Shown here: one piece after another, positions 43,797 through 56,100 of the stretch
How positions within the stretch are numbered: the stretch's first letter is position 1
Layout of the letters: each line of letters starts with the position of its first letter
Assembly (NCBI RefSeq): GCF_040869045.1
Contig: NC_090319.1
Location: 361,291,739 to 361,355,738 of the forward strand
Origin: Eurosta solidaginis
Taxonomy: Eukaryota; Arthropoda; Insecta; Diptera; Tephritidae
Direction: 5' to 3'
Length of the DNA stretch: 64,000 nt
Notes under the pieces: generated by a model
The model's database searches: none
Seen by the model: the letters and a program-made list of their open reading frames with translations, nothing else
What the model was told of the DNA's origin: nothing
Translations under genes and position numbers: made by a program

Positions 43797-46700
43797 TTAA
43801 GTAGTATTTTCCTTTGAATTGCGCAGTTTCATTAATAATTTACGTATCATTGTAAATGAAGTGATCACAGGCACCATTATGGGCAGGAATAAAGGAATGT
43901 ATATGGCATATTTTTGTTCATCTGGAAAATATAATTGTGCCAATAAGCTCGCATCAAAGAAAGCATGCTCCGAAGCGATGAAAGCACTACGCGCATAATC
44001 GGAAGCAGTCAATAAATGTCCTTCGGCTAACGCTTGCTTAGCCAGCAACAGTTTATTGTAAGCATCATTAATGGACTCGCCAACATCATCATTGATAACA
44101 ATATAACTTATATTGTCTGTAAGGAAAATAGTATATTGTTTCAGAATTATGTTAAAAGGATATTAATATACTCACCCAGCAGCTTAATAAGACTCTGCAA
44201 GGTGTTACTCGCTGTGGTAATGTGCATTACAGCGCTACGTCGAATGTATGCTTCATATTCCCAACGACGTGGTGTTATTTGCTCCAGCGCAACTGTTTTG
44301 ACGCCTTCCATATTAAACTTAAAATTACAAATTTGGAAGATTGTCTCATGTGTCTCTTGTAATATTACAATTGCTTACCTCTATATTTATATCCAATAGT
44401 TTCTGCAATTGGTACAACATAATTTGCATTACATCATTTGTATTAACATAAAACTCCACAGGCTCTTGTGCATTATTATATGACAAACATGCTTCGGTGG
44501 GGGGATTGCTAATAATTATACCACCCCATTTAGGCGAAATAAAAGAGTCAACATTATGGCGTGTCGCTTGCTTATTCTGACGATTATATATGTGTACGGG
44601 GGCAATGTCGCACGGTGTTATATAAACAACTAAATTTATGGCTGGTTTGGCAGTTATGCCAACACCTAAGTTTTTCTCAATCGATGTTATAATATGGGGC
44701 AAATCAGACTCTCCCAAAGCATAATGACGTCCGAGTTTTGTACTATCGCGCACCTGTTTCAAATCAGCCTCAAAAGGTAATTGATATTTCCATTGGGTTG
44801 TGAGGGTGTAGTTAGATATTTGTGAAACCTCTTTTAGAAATGGTGCAATGTAAGCTATGGGACAAAAGAAGTTAATAACAGTTCAGTATGAAAATTGTAT
44901 AAAGGTACACACTTTCTACAGCCATGCGTACATTCCATTTAGCATTCATTATATCTGGACGTGGATTGAGTATTGAAACTACGACATCATATTCGGGCTG
45001 CGGCGCCTCGGTTTTTACTGCACGTCGATAGTTTTCAAAAACTATTTGTTGAATACGATGCGTTTGTAGAATAAGTTGATTTAAAACATTCTTAATACGA
45101 CTGGAAGCTGTAAAACAATTGGAAAACGATTCATTTTTTTTATCATGTTGAAAAAAAAAAAAGTTTGGGAACTAGAACGATGCAAAGATTTTTGTTGACT
45201 AATCGTTTGGTGGCTGCTGAATTATCTTTTTAAAATGGAATCTGTTACGTAATTTTTTTCACGAAATCAGAGCAATCGGACAATTTTTGGTTAAAATACT
45301 TTTTTTAAGTTAAGCTCGTGTTCGAACAAAAAATGTTAACAAAGATACGCCTTTGTATTTATGTAATGTTCTGATTAATTCAATCATTTGTGCTCACTAT
45401 CAAACCCGTAGTATGGAAAAAAACTTGACAATTAAATAAAAAAAATTTAATTTATATGCGGCAAAGGACTTTGTCGTCAGCAACACAACCAAAAGCCTTC
45501 AGGGAGTGTTGTTACCATTAATACGGGTTACGAGGTAAGCTCCCTGATTTTTAATTACAAAAGTTGCGTGTTGAATTTTTTTTGTAAATGATTATATCGG
45601 TAATTCATTACTTTAGCTCACAACTGCTAAAGCTCGTCTAAAAATTTCGAAAGCGGAAATTGAAAATTGTATTTCTTAGGGACGGAAAATAATTATTTTT
45701 TTTTTGGAGTGGGAAAAGTTCGGGTAAAAAATTGTCCTAGGTGAAAATGTTTGAGTTCTCAGGTATCCCCATAGCAATATCATGTCGAATCATGCATCCT
45801 TTTTATTTTTCGAACTTTTTCCATTAAAGTCCACATATAAAAGTAAAATATGTATTTTTATTTTTTGAGTCCAATAGAACTAGTTAAACTCGGACTTTTA
45901 AAAATAAAAGTCCGGAAATAAAAGTTAAATGCGGACTTTTATTTTTTAAGGCCGAAATAAAAGTCCGGCTTGATAACAAAGAAACGGCTCATCAGAAATA
46001 AAAAAAAAATTTTTAATTATTTATTTCCAGGCTTTTATTTTTAAAAGTCCGAGTTTAACTATTTCTATCGTACTCAGGTAATAAAAATCCGAAAATAATT
46101 TTTATCTAAATATATTAAAAGTCCAAAATTAATAGTTTTGCAAGGAATTATATTATAAAAGAAATAACAGCTTCCGCCCCTGGTATTTCTGCGTACTGCG
46201 CAAAAATACTATGGATCCCACCCCCGTTTTCGGAGCGCTCCGGTTCCTTTTCGGTTTTTTGGAAAAATCTTTTGACAGTAATAAAATTTTTGATTTCCGC
46301 TTTCAGATTCGTTCCTGGACAGGTTCTAGCAGTTTTGAGCTAAAGTAAAAAATTACCGAAAACAAATTTGCAAGGGTTGACGGAAAATCTTTCCAATATG
46401 CATCAACTTTGTTAAACTTCAAAGTATAATTACGTTTTCCAAAAAATATATCTACAAAAAGCCTGGAAGTATCTTACGAAAATTTTTTCGCAATACATTT
46501 GATTCAAACTGAAAACATATTTGGAACCTACAAGTATCATTTCGCATTAATGCTGAACGCTCTGACGTCATCAAGACTTCTTCTTCTAACTTCGGCCATT
46601 CGATAAAAATGAAATCACCCGCTCTTATTTGCTCTTGTTTCAACAATTGTGTTTCGATATTAGCAGGAGTTTTCGAATTAACAGCCTTTTCGAAAGGTGC

Positions 46701-47184
46701 AATCTGAACGAATTGTGGATACCATAAACCTAAAAGTTATGAAAGTAGAAAAAACAATCAAAGTGGTACAAAATGAAAGTGCAAGAATACACACCGTTGT
46801 CAGTATAAGCTTCTGACAGCTCTTTGACGAGCAGTTCCCCACGCTCCTTTTCGAAGGTAAATATCGCAATTTTCGTGGTAATTTCTATTGGCTCATCACT
46901 CAAACTCATTATATCCGCTGATGGTAAATTTACTCTTTAAAGAAATAAATCGCATTGAATTGATTATTATACATTTTCATTTAATCTTAAAATTACCTGT
47001 AGACTTCCGTTGTCTTCCACCACATCGGCACTCCAATTATAATGACAAGGATCATAAAAGACATCGAAGCAAAAAGACGGTATTTGTCTAAAACAAAAAA
47101 TAAAAAAAAGACAAACGATGTACAACACTCGTCAGGGTATTGAACTAAACCAATTTTAGTATTTTTCTCGTTTTTCAAAGTCAT
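43797..47184 (-). CDS. PIG-S: GPI transamidase component PIG-S
   Basis: PIG-S is a subunit of the ER GPI transamidase that swaps a C-terminal signal peptide for a GPI anchor. I place 8 exons: 47151-47184, 46997-47087, 46795-46934, 46532-46729, 44913-45107, 44379-44854, 44176-44317 and 43797-44116. They total 1596 bp, 531 residues. All junctions use GT-AG and keep frame; introns are 58-65 bp except intron 4 (1424 bp). The protein has an N-terminal membrane segment with VPMWWKTTEVYR, a luminal region with FISPKWGGIIISN, and a C-terminal [31 protein letters not shown] block ending in a second membrane helix (about residues 495-516). Both ends match the two-helix topology of the family, whose human member has 555 residues. 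The start at 47184 is the first ATG before the short exon-1 donor. Intron 4 holds a fold-back element. Confidence 0.95.
45865..46077. repeat. Fold-back element in PIG-S intron 4
   Basis: Perfect 30-bp inverted repeats lie at 45881-45910 and 46032-46061 (TAGTTAAACTCGGACTTTTA and onward). They extend outward with four mismatches through TGAGTCCAATAGAA. The 121-bp centre has more AAAGTCCGG motifs. It is probably a small MITE or fold-back element and would form a hairpin in the pre-mRNA. Confidence 0.75.
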
Positions 47185-48049
47185 ACTCGGCTTTCGAAGT
47201 TCGAAACGAAAAGCACTGCAATAAATTTTTTTATTGATTATGTTAAAAATGTGGGCGTGATCTATCTTCTTTTCTCATACAGACTTTTTTTCTTTTGAAG
47301 TTCATGTAATAGGATTTATATGTGGTCAAAATACATTTACAAAAAAATTTGCGGATCAGGTAATGCGACACACATATGTGTTCCCATGGATTTTGATGCG
47401 CTGAGTCCAAATCGGAATTGGCCTATCCAGTCGCGTTTCGGCCATAACCTTCAAAAGAGGAAACTAGCGATTGATCATATTTGAGGCTAAAGTCCAACCG
47501 GGCTCTGACAGGCTGATTCTGATAGCGGATTGAGATTCAGCGCATCAAAATGTATGGGAATACATGCATTACCAGTTCCATTATCCTATGCCTTTTATAG
47601 CTTCGTAATTTTGGCGTTTATTTTTGTCGGAGATCTTCCTTCTCACCCCTTATAATAACGATCCATCACAGAATTTTTCAAATTGGATTTAACAAAGCAC
47701 GAATTGGATTTTATAAAGAGACCATTGGATTCTAGAATTGATACTTTCAAAAATTCAAGTAATCTTTTCTGAAATCCAGTTGACTTTTGTAAAATACCAT
47801 GAAAGTTTTGTTAAATTCCGCTGACTTTTTTAAAATTCAATTGGCTATTCCACAATGCAGCTGACCTTAAAATACATCTGGAAAAAATGTAGTTATTACT
47901 TTTATAGTAGTATTTTTTATTTTATGAAATTGTTTTTGTAGTTACGGCAAAATATTTTACTCAGTTAGCAATATTTTTGTAATAATATGATATAACAACA
48001 ATAATAATAAATACAAATAAGAAATGATTTTCATTTCGGCAAGTCATTA
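47185..48049. other. Intergenic space between Sud1 and PIG-S
   Basis: It is 902 bp between the Sud1 stop and the PIG-S start. It must hold the PIG-S promoter, but I see no clear TATA or initiator. A MITE-like element occupies 47353-47579. The left flank has a T-run and the right part is AT-rich. Confidence 0.5.
47353..47579. mobile_element. MITE-like inverted-repeat element
   Basis: The left end GGATCAGGTAATGC mirrors the right end GCATTACCAGTTCC. Further in, CCCATGGATTTTGATGCGCT (47383 onward) pairs with AGCGCATCAAAATGTATGGG (47539 onward) with two mismatches. It has no coding sequence and lies about 170 bp upstream of the PIG-S start. Confidence 0.65.
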
Positions 48050-48055
48050 TTTATT
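48050..48055 (-). promoter_or_regulatory. Polyadenylation signal of Sud1
   Basis: AATAAA on the minus strand, about 32 nt past the Sud1 stop at 48087-48089. A second overlapping AT-rich context lies beside it. Confidence 0.5.
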
Positions 48056-48086
48056 ATTTTTGGTGCATTGGAAAATTTAACAAAAT

Positions 48087-51000
48087 TTATTCTTTATAAC
48101 TGCAGGAAATCACATAAACCGGTCCTCTATCCAGCGGCGTATTTCGAGAAACATATTTTGTAAATTTCGTTGTGCCTTCACAGCGGTAAACAATATTTAG
48201 AGCATTATCTACGGGTGTAATTGTTAAAAGAACGGAATCGTCTTCTTCATCGCAATCATTCGCTTGACGTGGTTCATCCGATTCCGGCGAAAGATATGTA
48301 ACAACGCCAGCCCCTTCACTTGCATTTAAGTAATATATTAAATCTAGGGTATTCTCTTCACAAATGGCACAATCACCCAACACGATATAATTTCCATGCG
48401 ACCAACGTTGTATTTGCATATAATACTTGGGATCACTAGCATTTGGGCCAGCCAAGTCAAGATCCGTAAAATCACGTAATAACGCAAACATTTCCTCACT
48501 TGAAAAAAGTGCAATTAGGGTTGAAATAGTTTTACTGGCGCTATCAATTTCCAGCACTTCGTAATTATGAGCATTCGCTGGTCCTTCTAAACGCCATTTT
48601 AGTGACATATCGGATATGAGTTGCTCTAACACCTCTTCGAACGTCTCACGTCTTAAAAATTCATATAAACAAATTTCTGAATTATCTTCAATACGTTTTT
48701 GAATACTATTTTTTGTTGGTGCTTTTAGGTACACTACGTTAATGATTTCGTCCAAATGAACTGCAGGCTGATTTGAAGGTGAATTAAATTCAAGCTTCCC
48801 AAATGGCCGCATTATATCGGCAATTACATCATCATTAGATGCGCCATGAAACCAACCGTTTATGGTGAGACGAGGATAATCGAATGATGTCACCTCACCC
48901 ACTTGATGAAATGATCGTGAACCAACTTTAAAAAATGCAAATTGATTATTCTTCGGTGATATTTTACGTTTCACAGGGAAAATCGGAAAACAATTTTCAT
49001 CGCTTCCGAAAAGTTCGAGATAACCTCCTTGCTCCTCAGTCCATTGTTCTGCATTCTCCCATGGTGATAAATAATAGATGAAAGCAATTTGTCGATCCTT
49101 CAGCAAATCGTCGTGCACCAAGAGGTAATCACCACATGTGTACATAGAGCACGATGCAGATACATAATCTAGTTTGAGGCCGGTCAAAGCCTCCAACCAT
49201 GGACGTACAGTACGCCGCAGCATTTGTAGGAAGGCGGAAAGGGATTTACATGTAGACATGTTGGACAAATCAGTGCTTTGATAAAATTCATATAAATCCA
49301 TTTGCTTTCGTGACCAATGCACTTTGTATACCATATCATCCACAAGCTGTTTGCATGTCGTTTTATTTTGCAGTAAATCTGGCAGAAGGCATACTTGGAA
49401 GGGGTCTCTATACACTTGTACATTCGAAGATGGATCGTGGAAGTCATCTTTCACTTGCACATTCCATTGTGTTGTTAGCAATTTTGTAAATGTGGGTGTT
49501 GTATATGAATGATTGAGTGTTAAATCTATTATTACAGGAAATTCTGTGCCACCGGAGAGCTTTGTGACTTTAGATGGAGGTTCACCATTTATCGTACCTG
49601 CAGTTGCAGACTTGCGAAAATTGATATCGGGAGCATCTGGAAATGGAACGTAATGAATTTCATTGTATTAAATGAAAAAATTACAATTCTCATACCTTAT
49701 GAAGTAGGTTTCTTAAAAATAAATTTTCACATTTAGTGTTTCGATTACTTATTATAACTCTTTAAAATAAAATATGTAGTAACGAATTAGCGCGAAGTCC
49801 GAACTAGTTTCAACGTTCTGCAAATGAAATCTATCTAAAGTACTAAGTAGGTGGAGCGACTATATTGTAAAGGCAATAACATCATACACCTCTGTGAAGT
49901 GAAGAATTATTGACCAGTTAACAGGTTTTCCTTCCAATGCCAATATCAGTATTGGTAGTTAGAGTGGTAGTTGTCCTTGTTGTTGTAGCGGTAGAAATAC
50001 TCCCCGAAAGTATTAGGGATTGTTTTCGAAGTTGATCTTCCTTTGCGAGATATAGATCCTGAAGGTTCTGGTAACAAGCACCATTAAGGTATTAGCGCGA
50101 CCATCTCGGGGACGTTTTAATATGACCACATTGAACCTTCTAGGCCATCACGGCCCCACTCCTTATTTCCATGAGGAACTTGGGGTCGCCAGAGCTTCGG
50201 CTGCTAAAGAAAGAGGATTCGCCACGAGTAGGTGAGGTCGCTTTCCAAGGCAGTCGGTTCTATGTACCGGAGCGACTCGGGATTTTTCCCGATCAAGGAC
50301 TGTCATTTCAGTGTAACCCCATTTAATTTGTGGCGTCCCTCTCACAAATTGTCATCCTCCCAGCAGCTCCTTGCAGCGGGACTGCTGACAATTGGGTAGG
50401 AGAAGCTAAAAATACCCCCAGCGGGTTAGGGGATCAGAATATACCAGCGGTAGGTATGCCTGTCGTAAGAGGCGACTAAAATACCATATTTGAGGGACTG
50501 TGTAGCGCAACCTTTCAGGTTGCCTGCGCAATATATAGCTTCTCCAAACCCAATAGTCAACCTCACCTATCCGCGGCGAATCCTGTTTCACTAACAGACG
50601 AGGCTCTGGCGACCCCAAGCTCCTCATGGAACTTGGGGGTACGGAGGGAGGGAATGTCCTGAAGGTTTAATGTGGCCACATAAATCGTTCCCGAGATGCT
50701 CGGGCTAGCACCTTAATGGTGCTATGGTACCGGAGCGTACCGGATTTGTATCCGGCAAAGGACCATCACATCGATAACACTCCACAAAGCCTTCGGGGAG
50801 CAACCTTATCGCTACAACAACAACAGAAGCTAAAAATGGCGTTGGCGGAGCGACTCGAAATTTTTCCCGACCAAGTGCTGTCATTTCATTGTACTGCTAC
50901 AATAACAACCTACCCACCCCATAAAGGAGTTCCGCTATACAACGCCTTGAATCATTTGGGAATTTTATTCGCCTCTTACAACAGGAGTACCTCGCCCTTT

Positions 51001-51127
51001 AGCAACCAAATCCGCTGGGGAAAGTTGTGGTGGTCAAAACCGACTGTGTTTCTCTTTGGCACGAATTATTGGGAAGACCTATTAGGAGCTTAGTTAGAGC
51101 TGTCCTAATCGTATCGCAAATTAAGGT

Positions 51128-51159
<32 letters not shown>

Positions 51160-51329
51160 TTATTGCATAATAGTAAACAATGAACGCCTATCAAGACACA
51201 CAACTAAAAATTAAGGACTGTTGGCGGCCAACTTCTCCACCTGGTTTGGATGTTTGTGCTTAATGACTCGCGCTTACCTTCGTTGTCAGCTAGGTCATCA
51301 CTTGTTCCTTTTTCTGTTAACTTTTCCAT
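48087..51329 (-). CDS. sud1: Prolyl 3-hydroxylase Sudestada1 / OGFOD1
   Basis: Family members are Fe(II)/2-oxoglutarate oxygenases that hydroxylate a proline of ribosomal protein uS12 (RpS23) and affect translation accuracy. Exon 2 (48087-49636) holds almost the whole protein. Its catalytic domain has HDD (H192, D194), then SFHQVGEV (H261) and DYPRLTINGWFHG (R273), the 2-His-1-carboxylate and 2-oxoglutarate-binding residues. The second, non-catalytic double-stranded beta-helix region ends near YVISCSYKE. Exon 2 has no in-frame ATG near its start, so I searched upstream: exon 1 at 51278-51329 begins ATGGAAAAGTTAACAG and ends at a GTAAGC donor in the exact phase needed (17 codons plus one base). 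Total 533 residues; the human protein has 542. The 1641-bp intron 1 contains repeats. Confidence 0.93.
49972..50245 (-). repeat. Interspersed repeat family R, partial minus copy in Sud1 intron 1
   Basis: TTGTTGTAGCGGTAGAAATA, ACTCCCCGAAAG and CGACCATCTCGGGGACG match the minus copy at 10906-11330. It is truncated in the CTCCTTATTTCCATGAGG / AGTAGGTGAGGT part. Confidence 0.6.
50406..50830 (+). repeat. Interspersed repeat family R, plus copy in Sud1 intron 1
   Basis: Runs from ATACCCCCAGCGGGTTAGGG through GGTAGGTATGCCTGTCGTAA, CGCAATATATAGCTTCTCC, AGCGTACCGGATTTGTATCC to CTACAACAACAACAG. With the minus copy at 49972 it forms a rough inverted pair inside the intron. Confidence 0.7.
51129..51162. 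repeat. TCA trinucleotide microsatellite
   Basis: About 11 uninterrupted ATC/TCA repeats in intron 1 of Sud1, about 115 bp downstream of its exon 1 donor in transcript direction. Confidence 0.95.
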
Positions 51330-52287
51330 GATTCTCTATTAAACAGTTTATCAGTGTTTTAACAATGTAATACAAAAAATAAAAAAGATTTTTGGTTTCT
51401 TGCACAGTGAAAAAATATTTTTTTTCCAACTCTGACGGCAAATGCCGATGTCAAATTTTACCAGGGTTGCATGCATTTAAGGCCGCGGCACAGTAACATT
51501 TTTCATATAGATCGGGCTAACAAATAGCTAAAGACTGAATTAATGGTGACTTATAACCATAAAACCATAACCAGATAAATAAGCTGATCGAACCTACCTT
51601 ATGGAAAGGAATGTAATCGATTAATGGTGCCATACCATAACGCTAACGCCATAGCCAATCAATTGGTTTTTGGTTTCTCGCCATATCCATAACCTAAAAA
51701 TATTTGAGTTGGTGAATTTAATAACTTTTTTTAGATTTTCTTCATTGTTTTGAATACGTTATGACTAAGATACTTATTTTTTGTGGAATATCTTTGTAAT
51801 TTTTTGCGTTTTCATCATTTTTATGAAATTTTCACGATTTTTAGGTTAAGGCACCATTAATCGATCACATTGAGATGGTTATGGATATGGGTATGGTTAC
51901 GACTATGGCGTTAGGAAGTTTAATTTGGCTTTAAGCTGGAGTAATGGTGCCGTTTGTCGTATCGCTGTAGTCGTATCCCTGACGTAATCAGCTGGTCTGA
52001 TTAATTTGAAACTTTGCATACGTATCAAGGACCGATGACAATGCAATTATTTGAGAACAGATTCCCATTTTCCTTACACGCTTATATTAGCTTCACTTGT
52101 ATAAGCTTGTTTGTAACTCTCTTGCCTAGGCGCGCAAAGGCGAATTGGACCCATCTAGCGGCAATTAGCGGCAAAACGAGTTGTGCTGAATAGCGGAGAC
52201 ACAAATCTCTGTTCTACGATGCTATCAAAATCAAAAATCTAAGTGGATTGTAAGCACTAAACCAGCACGTTATTGCGTGTTTTTTAG
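51330..52287. other. Upstream region of Sud1, with a fold-back sequence
   Basis: This must contain the Sud1 promoter. No TATA box stands out. A 21-bp inverted repeat (ATGTAATCGATTAATGGTGC and onward) lies at 51611-51631 and 51850-51870, with inner GGTTATGG/CCATAACC motifs. A 65-bp block at 52075-52138 recurs at 55003-55071. Confidence 0.5.
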
Positions 52288-54813
52288 TTTTTATACTCAG
52301 TTGAGCAGAGCTCACAGAGTATATTAACTTTGATATGATCACAGTAGGTTGTACAGGTATAAAGGAATCGAGATAGATATAGACTTCCATATATGTCCGT
52401 CCGTCTTCCCGTTAACACGATAACTTGAGTAAATTTCAAGGTATCTTGATGAAATTTGGTACGTAGGTTCCTGAGCACTCATCTCAGATCGCTATTTAAA
52501 ATCAACAATATCGGACTATAACCACGCCCACTTTTTCGATATCGAAAATTTCGAAAAACTGAAAAAGTGCGATAATACATTACTAAAGACGGATAAAGCG
52601 ATGAAACTTGGTAGGTGAGTTGAACTGATGACGCTGAATAGAAAATTAGTAAAATTTTGGACAATGGGCGTAGCACCGCCCACTTTTAAAAGAATGTAAT
52701 TTAAAATTTTGCAAGCTGTAATTTGGCAGTCGTTGAAGATATCATGATGAAATTTGGCAGGAACGTTACTCCTGTTACTATATGTTTGCTTAATAAAAAT
52801 TAGAAAAATCGGAGAACGACCACGGCCACTTTAAAGAAATTTTTTTTTTTTTAAGTCAAATTTTAACAAAAAATTTAATATCTTTACAGTATATAAGTAA
52901 ATTATGTCAACATTCAACTCCATTAATGATATGGTGCAACAAAATGCAAAAATAAAAGAAAATTTCAAAATGGTCGTGGCTCCGCCCTTTTTCATTTAAT
53001 TTGTCTAGGATACTTTTAATGCCATATGTCGAACAACAATTTACCAATCCTTGCGAAATATGGTAGGGGCTTAGATTCTGGGACAATAACTTATTTCCGT
53101 GAAAAAGGGCGAAATCGGCTGAAGCCACGCCCAGTTTTTATACACAGTCGACCGTTTGTCCTTCCGCTCGGCCGTTAACACGATAACTTGAGCAAAAATC
53201 GATATATCTTTACTAAACTCAGTTCACGTACTTAACTGAACTCACTTTGTATTGGTATAAAAAATGGCCGAAATCCGACTATGACCCCGCCCACTTTTTC
53301 GATATCGAAAATTACCAAAAACGAAAAAATGCCATAATTCTATACCAAATACGAAAAAAGGGATGAAACATGGTATTTGGATTGGTTTATTGACGCAACT
53401 TTAGAAAAAAACTTTGTAAAATGGGTGTGACACCTACCATATTAAGTAGAATGAAATGAAAAAGTTCTGCAGGGCGAAATAAAAAACCCTTGAAATCTTG
53501 GCAGGAATACTGTTCGTGGTATTATATATATAAATAAATTAGCGGTATCCAACAGATGATGTTCTGGGTCACCCTGGTCCACATTTTGGTCGATATCTAG
53601 AAAACGCCTTCACATATACAACTACCACCACTCCCTTTTAAAAGCCTCATTAATACCTTTAATTTGATACCCATATCATACAAACTCATTCTAGAGTCAC
53701 CCCTGGTCCACCTTTATGGCGATATATCGAAAAGGCGTCCACCTATAGAACTAAGCCGCACGCTCTTTTAAAATACTCATTAACACCTTTCGTTTGATAC
53801 CCATATTGTACAAACACATTCTAGAGTCACCCCTGGTCCACCTTTATGGCGATATCTCGAAAAGGCGTCCACCTATAGAACTAAGGCCCACTTCCTTTAA
53901 AATACTCATTAACACCTTCCGTTTGATAGCCATATTGTATAAACGCATTATATAATCACCCCTGGTCCACCTTTATGCCGATATCCCGAAAAGGCGACCA
54001 CCTATACAACTACCACCACTCCCTTTTAAAATCCTCATTAATACCTTTAATTTGATACCCATATCGTACAAACACATTCTAGAGTCACCCCTGGTCCACC
54101 TATAGAACTAAGACCCACGCCCTTTTAAAATACTTATTAACACCTTTCGTTTGATACCCATATTGTACAAACGTATTCTAGAGTCACCCCTGGTCCTCCT
54201 TTATGCCGATATCTCGAAAAGGCGACCATCTATACAACTACCACCACTCCCTTTTAAAACCCTCATTAATACCTTTAATTTGATACCCATATCGTACAAA
54301 CACATTCTAGAGTCACCCCTGGTCTACCTTAATGGCGATATCTCGAAAAGGCGTCCACCTATAGAACTAAACCCCACGCCCTTTTGAAATACTCATTAAC
54401 ACCTTTCGTTTGATACCCATATTGTACAAACGCATTCTAGAGTCACCCCTGGTCCACCTTTTTGGCGGTATTTCGAAAATGCGTCCACCTATAAAACTAA
54501 GGCCCACTCCCTTTTAAAATGTTCATTAACCCCTTTCATTTGATACCCATATCGTACAAACAAATTCTAGAGTCAACCCTGGTCCACCTTTATGGCGATA
54601 TCCCTAAATGGCGTCTACCTATAGAACTATGGCCCACTCCCTCATAAAATACTCTTTAATACCTTTCATTTGATACCCATGTCATACAAACACATTCCAG
54701 GATTACCCTCGGTTCATTTTCATACATGGTTATTTTCCCTTATGTTGTCACCATAGCTCTAAACTGAGTATGTAATGTTCGGTTACACCCGAACTTAACC
54801 TTCCTTACTTGTT
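52288..54813 (-). mobile_element. DINE-1/Helentron-like element G
   Basis: Reverse-oriented, near-complete copy. It begins TTTTTATACTCAGTTGAGCA, contains CATATATGTCCGTCCGTCTT and the ATTTTTCGATATCGAAAA palindrome blocks, then the minisatellite, then the hairpin and TTAACCTTCCTTACTTGTTT. It has no insertion and gives the empty site for the Helitron in element D (GTGGTATTATATATATAAAT at 53516). Confidence 0.72.
53560..54760 (-). repeat. 130-bp minisatellite array, about 9 units
   Basis: CCCTGGTCCACC and GATATCTCGAAAAGGCGTCC blocks recur at 130-bp steps with one shortened unit near 54085-54110. Units with CAACTACCACCACTCCC alternate with units carrying GAACTAAGGCCCACTCCC. Confidence 0.93.
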
Positions 54814-56100
54814 TTAAACTACATTTATATTATTTGCCAAATTGATCAACATGGCCGCGCCGCGCTGTGATGCTGCCGCTAGGTGTGAATTGCTTCATAC
54901 GAATACATTCTTATTATTTAAATGTAATTATTATTTTCATGCAATTAAAATATATTTTTAATGATGACAAAGAACGTACGTAAATACACGCACCCCTTTT
55001 TTTAACACGCTTATATTAGCTTCACTTGTACTCGTATGTATGTTTGTAACTCTCTAGGCTAGGCGCGCAAATAAGAGTTACAAACAAATAAATATAGTTT
55101 AAAAAGCTAAACTACACGCTTTTAAATAATATCGAAATGAAAAGTTAAAGATAATTTTCAAAATAAGCTTAAAACTGTAAAGAATGAAAAATACTAGTAT
55201 TATTGCGAAAAAACGTGGGCGCTTTGTGCCATTCTTCTCAATATCTATATTCCTATAAATGCCGTCTTCAGGTCATTAAAATTTACGAATATGTTAAAGA
55301 TGAACAGACGTTTAAATCGGTAGCAAATTAACGTCCCATTAACACTTAATACAAGATCTTGATTATGTCAACCCACTTAGCTTCGAGTAGTGTTGTTGCT
55401 CAAAATTTAGTGCACTGCCCCCAACTATGGTTTTGTGGTAGGAGGATACAATAGAACTAATTAGCAGTTTCAAAACAGATAGAACTAATGAACTAATTAA
55501 GTAGACCCGTTGTATTTTTCTCTATTTGTTCCTTAAAAATACAGTTATTGTAAACATATCACATAATCGTTCTCAAATTAATATACAAACTCACTTGTTA
55601 AAATACTTACAGTGATGGAAAAAAGAATAGGGACAATTTACTGCCAAATACTAAATCAATTATCTCAGCAGAACCTCAACATCTTCCTTGGAATAGAGCA
55701 CCCTATAAAAATAACATTTAAAGGTTGTTGCAATAAATTACATTTTATGACTCAATAGCCTATATTACTATTTTAATTAACTTTACATGCATGATCGTCG
55801 TGGTGTTGTTATTTTTGTTTGTTTAGGTGTACCACCTATGCAGATCTACTGCTCGTGGTAAAAAAAGTATGTTGTGTGGATTTGATTTTGTACAGCACTT
55901 TATATCTGCTTTTGCAACTCTTTCCACAGGGATTTTTAAGGTCATAATTTTTGTTTGTTTTTTAGTAAATTAAGAATTGTGAAATTTTCACAGGTGAGTA
56001 TAATTTCCTTCGCAGGTAAGTAGCTTTTCTAAGTGAGCGAGTGAGGTGAGTATAATTTATTGCAGGAGTAAGTTTAATTTTCTTCACAAATACTAATCAT
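54814..56100. other. Unassigned intergenic sequence
   Basis: No supported gene. 55003-55071 repeats the block seen at 52075-52138. Near 55987-56080 GGTGAGTATAATTTCCTTCG and GTGAGGTGAGTATAATTTAT form a short tandem-like repeat, perhaps the leader of the BEL/Pao element that follows. Confidence 0.4.

Noticed and set aside
46452..46531. Extension of PIG-S exon 4 to the stop at 46452
   Set aside because: The extension has no family similarity, and splicing at 46531 joins in phase to the clearly homologous exon at 44913-45107.
49184..49512. Short frames on both strands over the Sud1 catalytic exon
   Set aside because: They are shadows of the real frame, which has the complete oxygenase motif set.
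49679..49720. A nearer first exon for Sud1 ending at a GTATGAG donor near 49696
   Set aside because: In the phase required by exon 2 it puts a TAA immediately before the junction; the exon at 51278-51329 fits without a stop.
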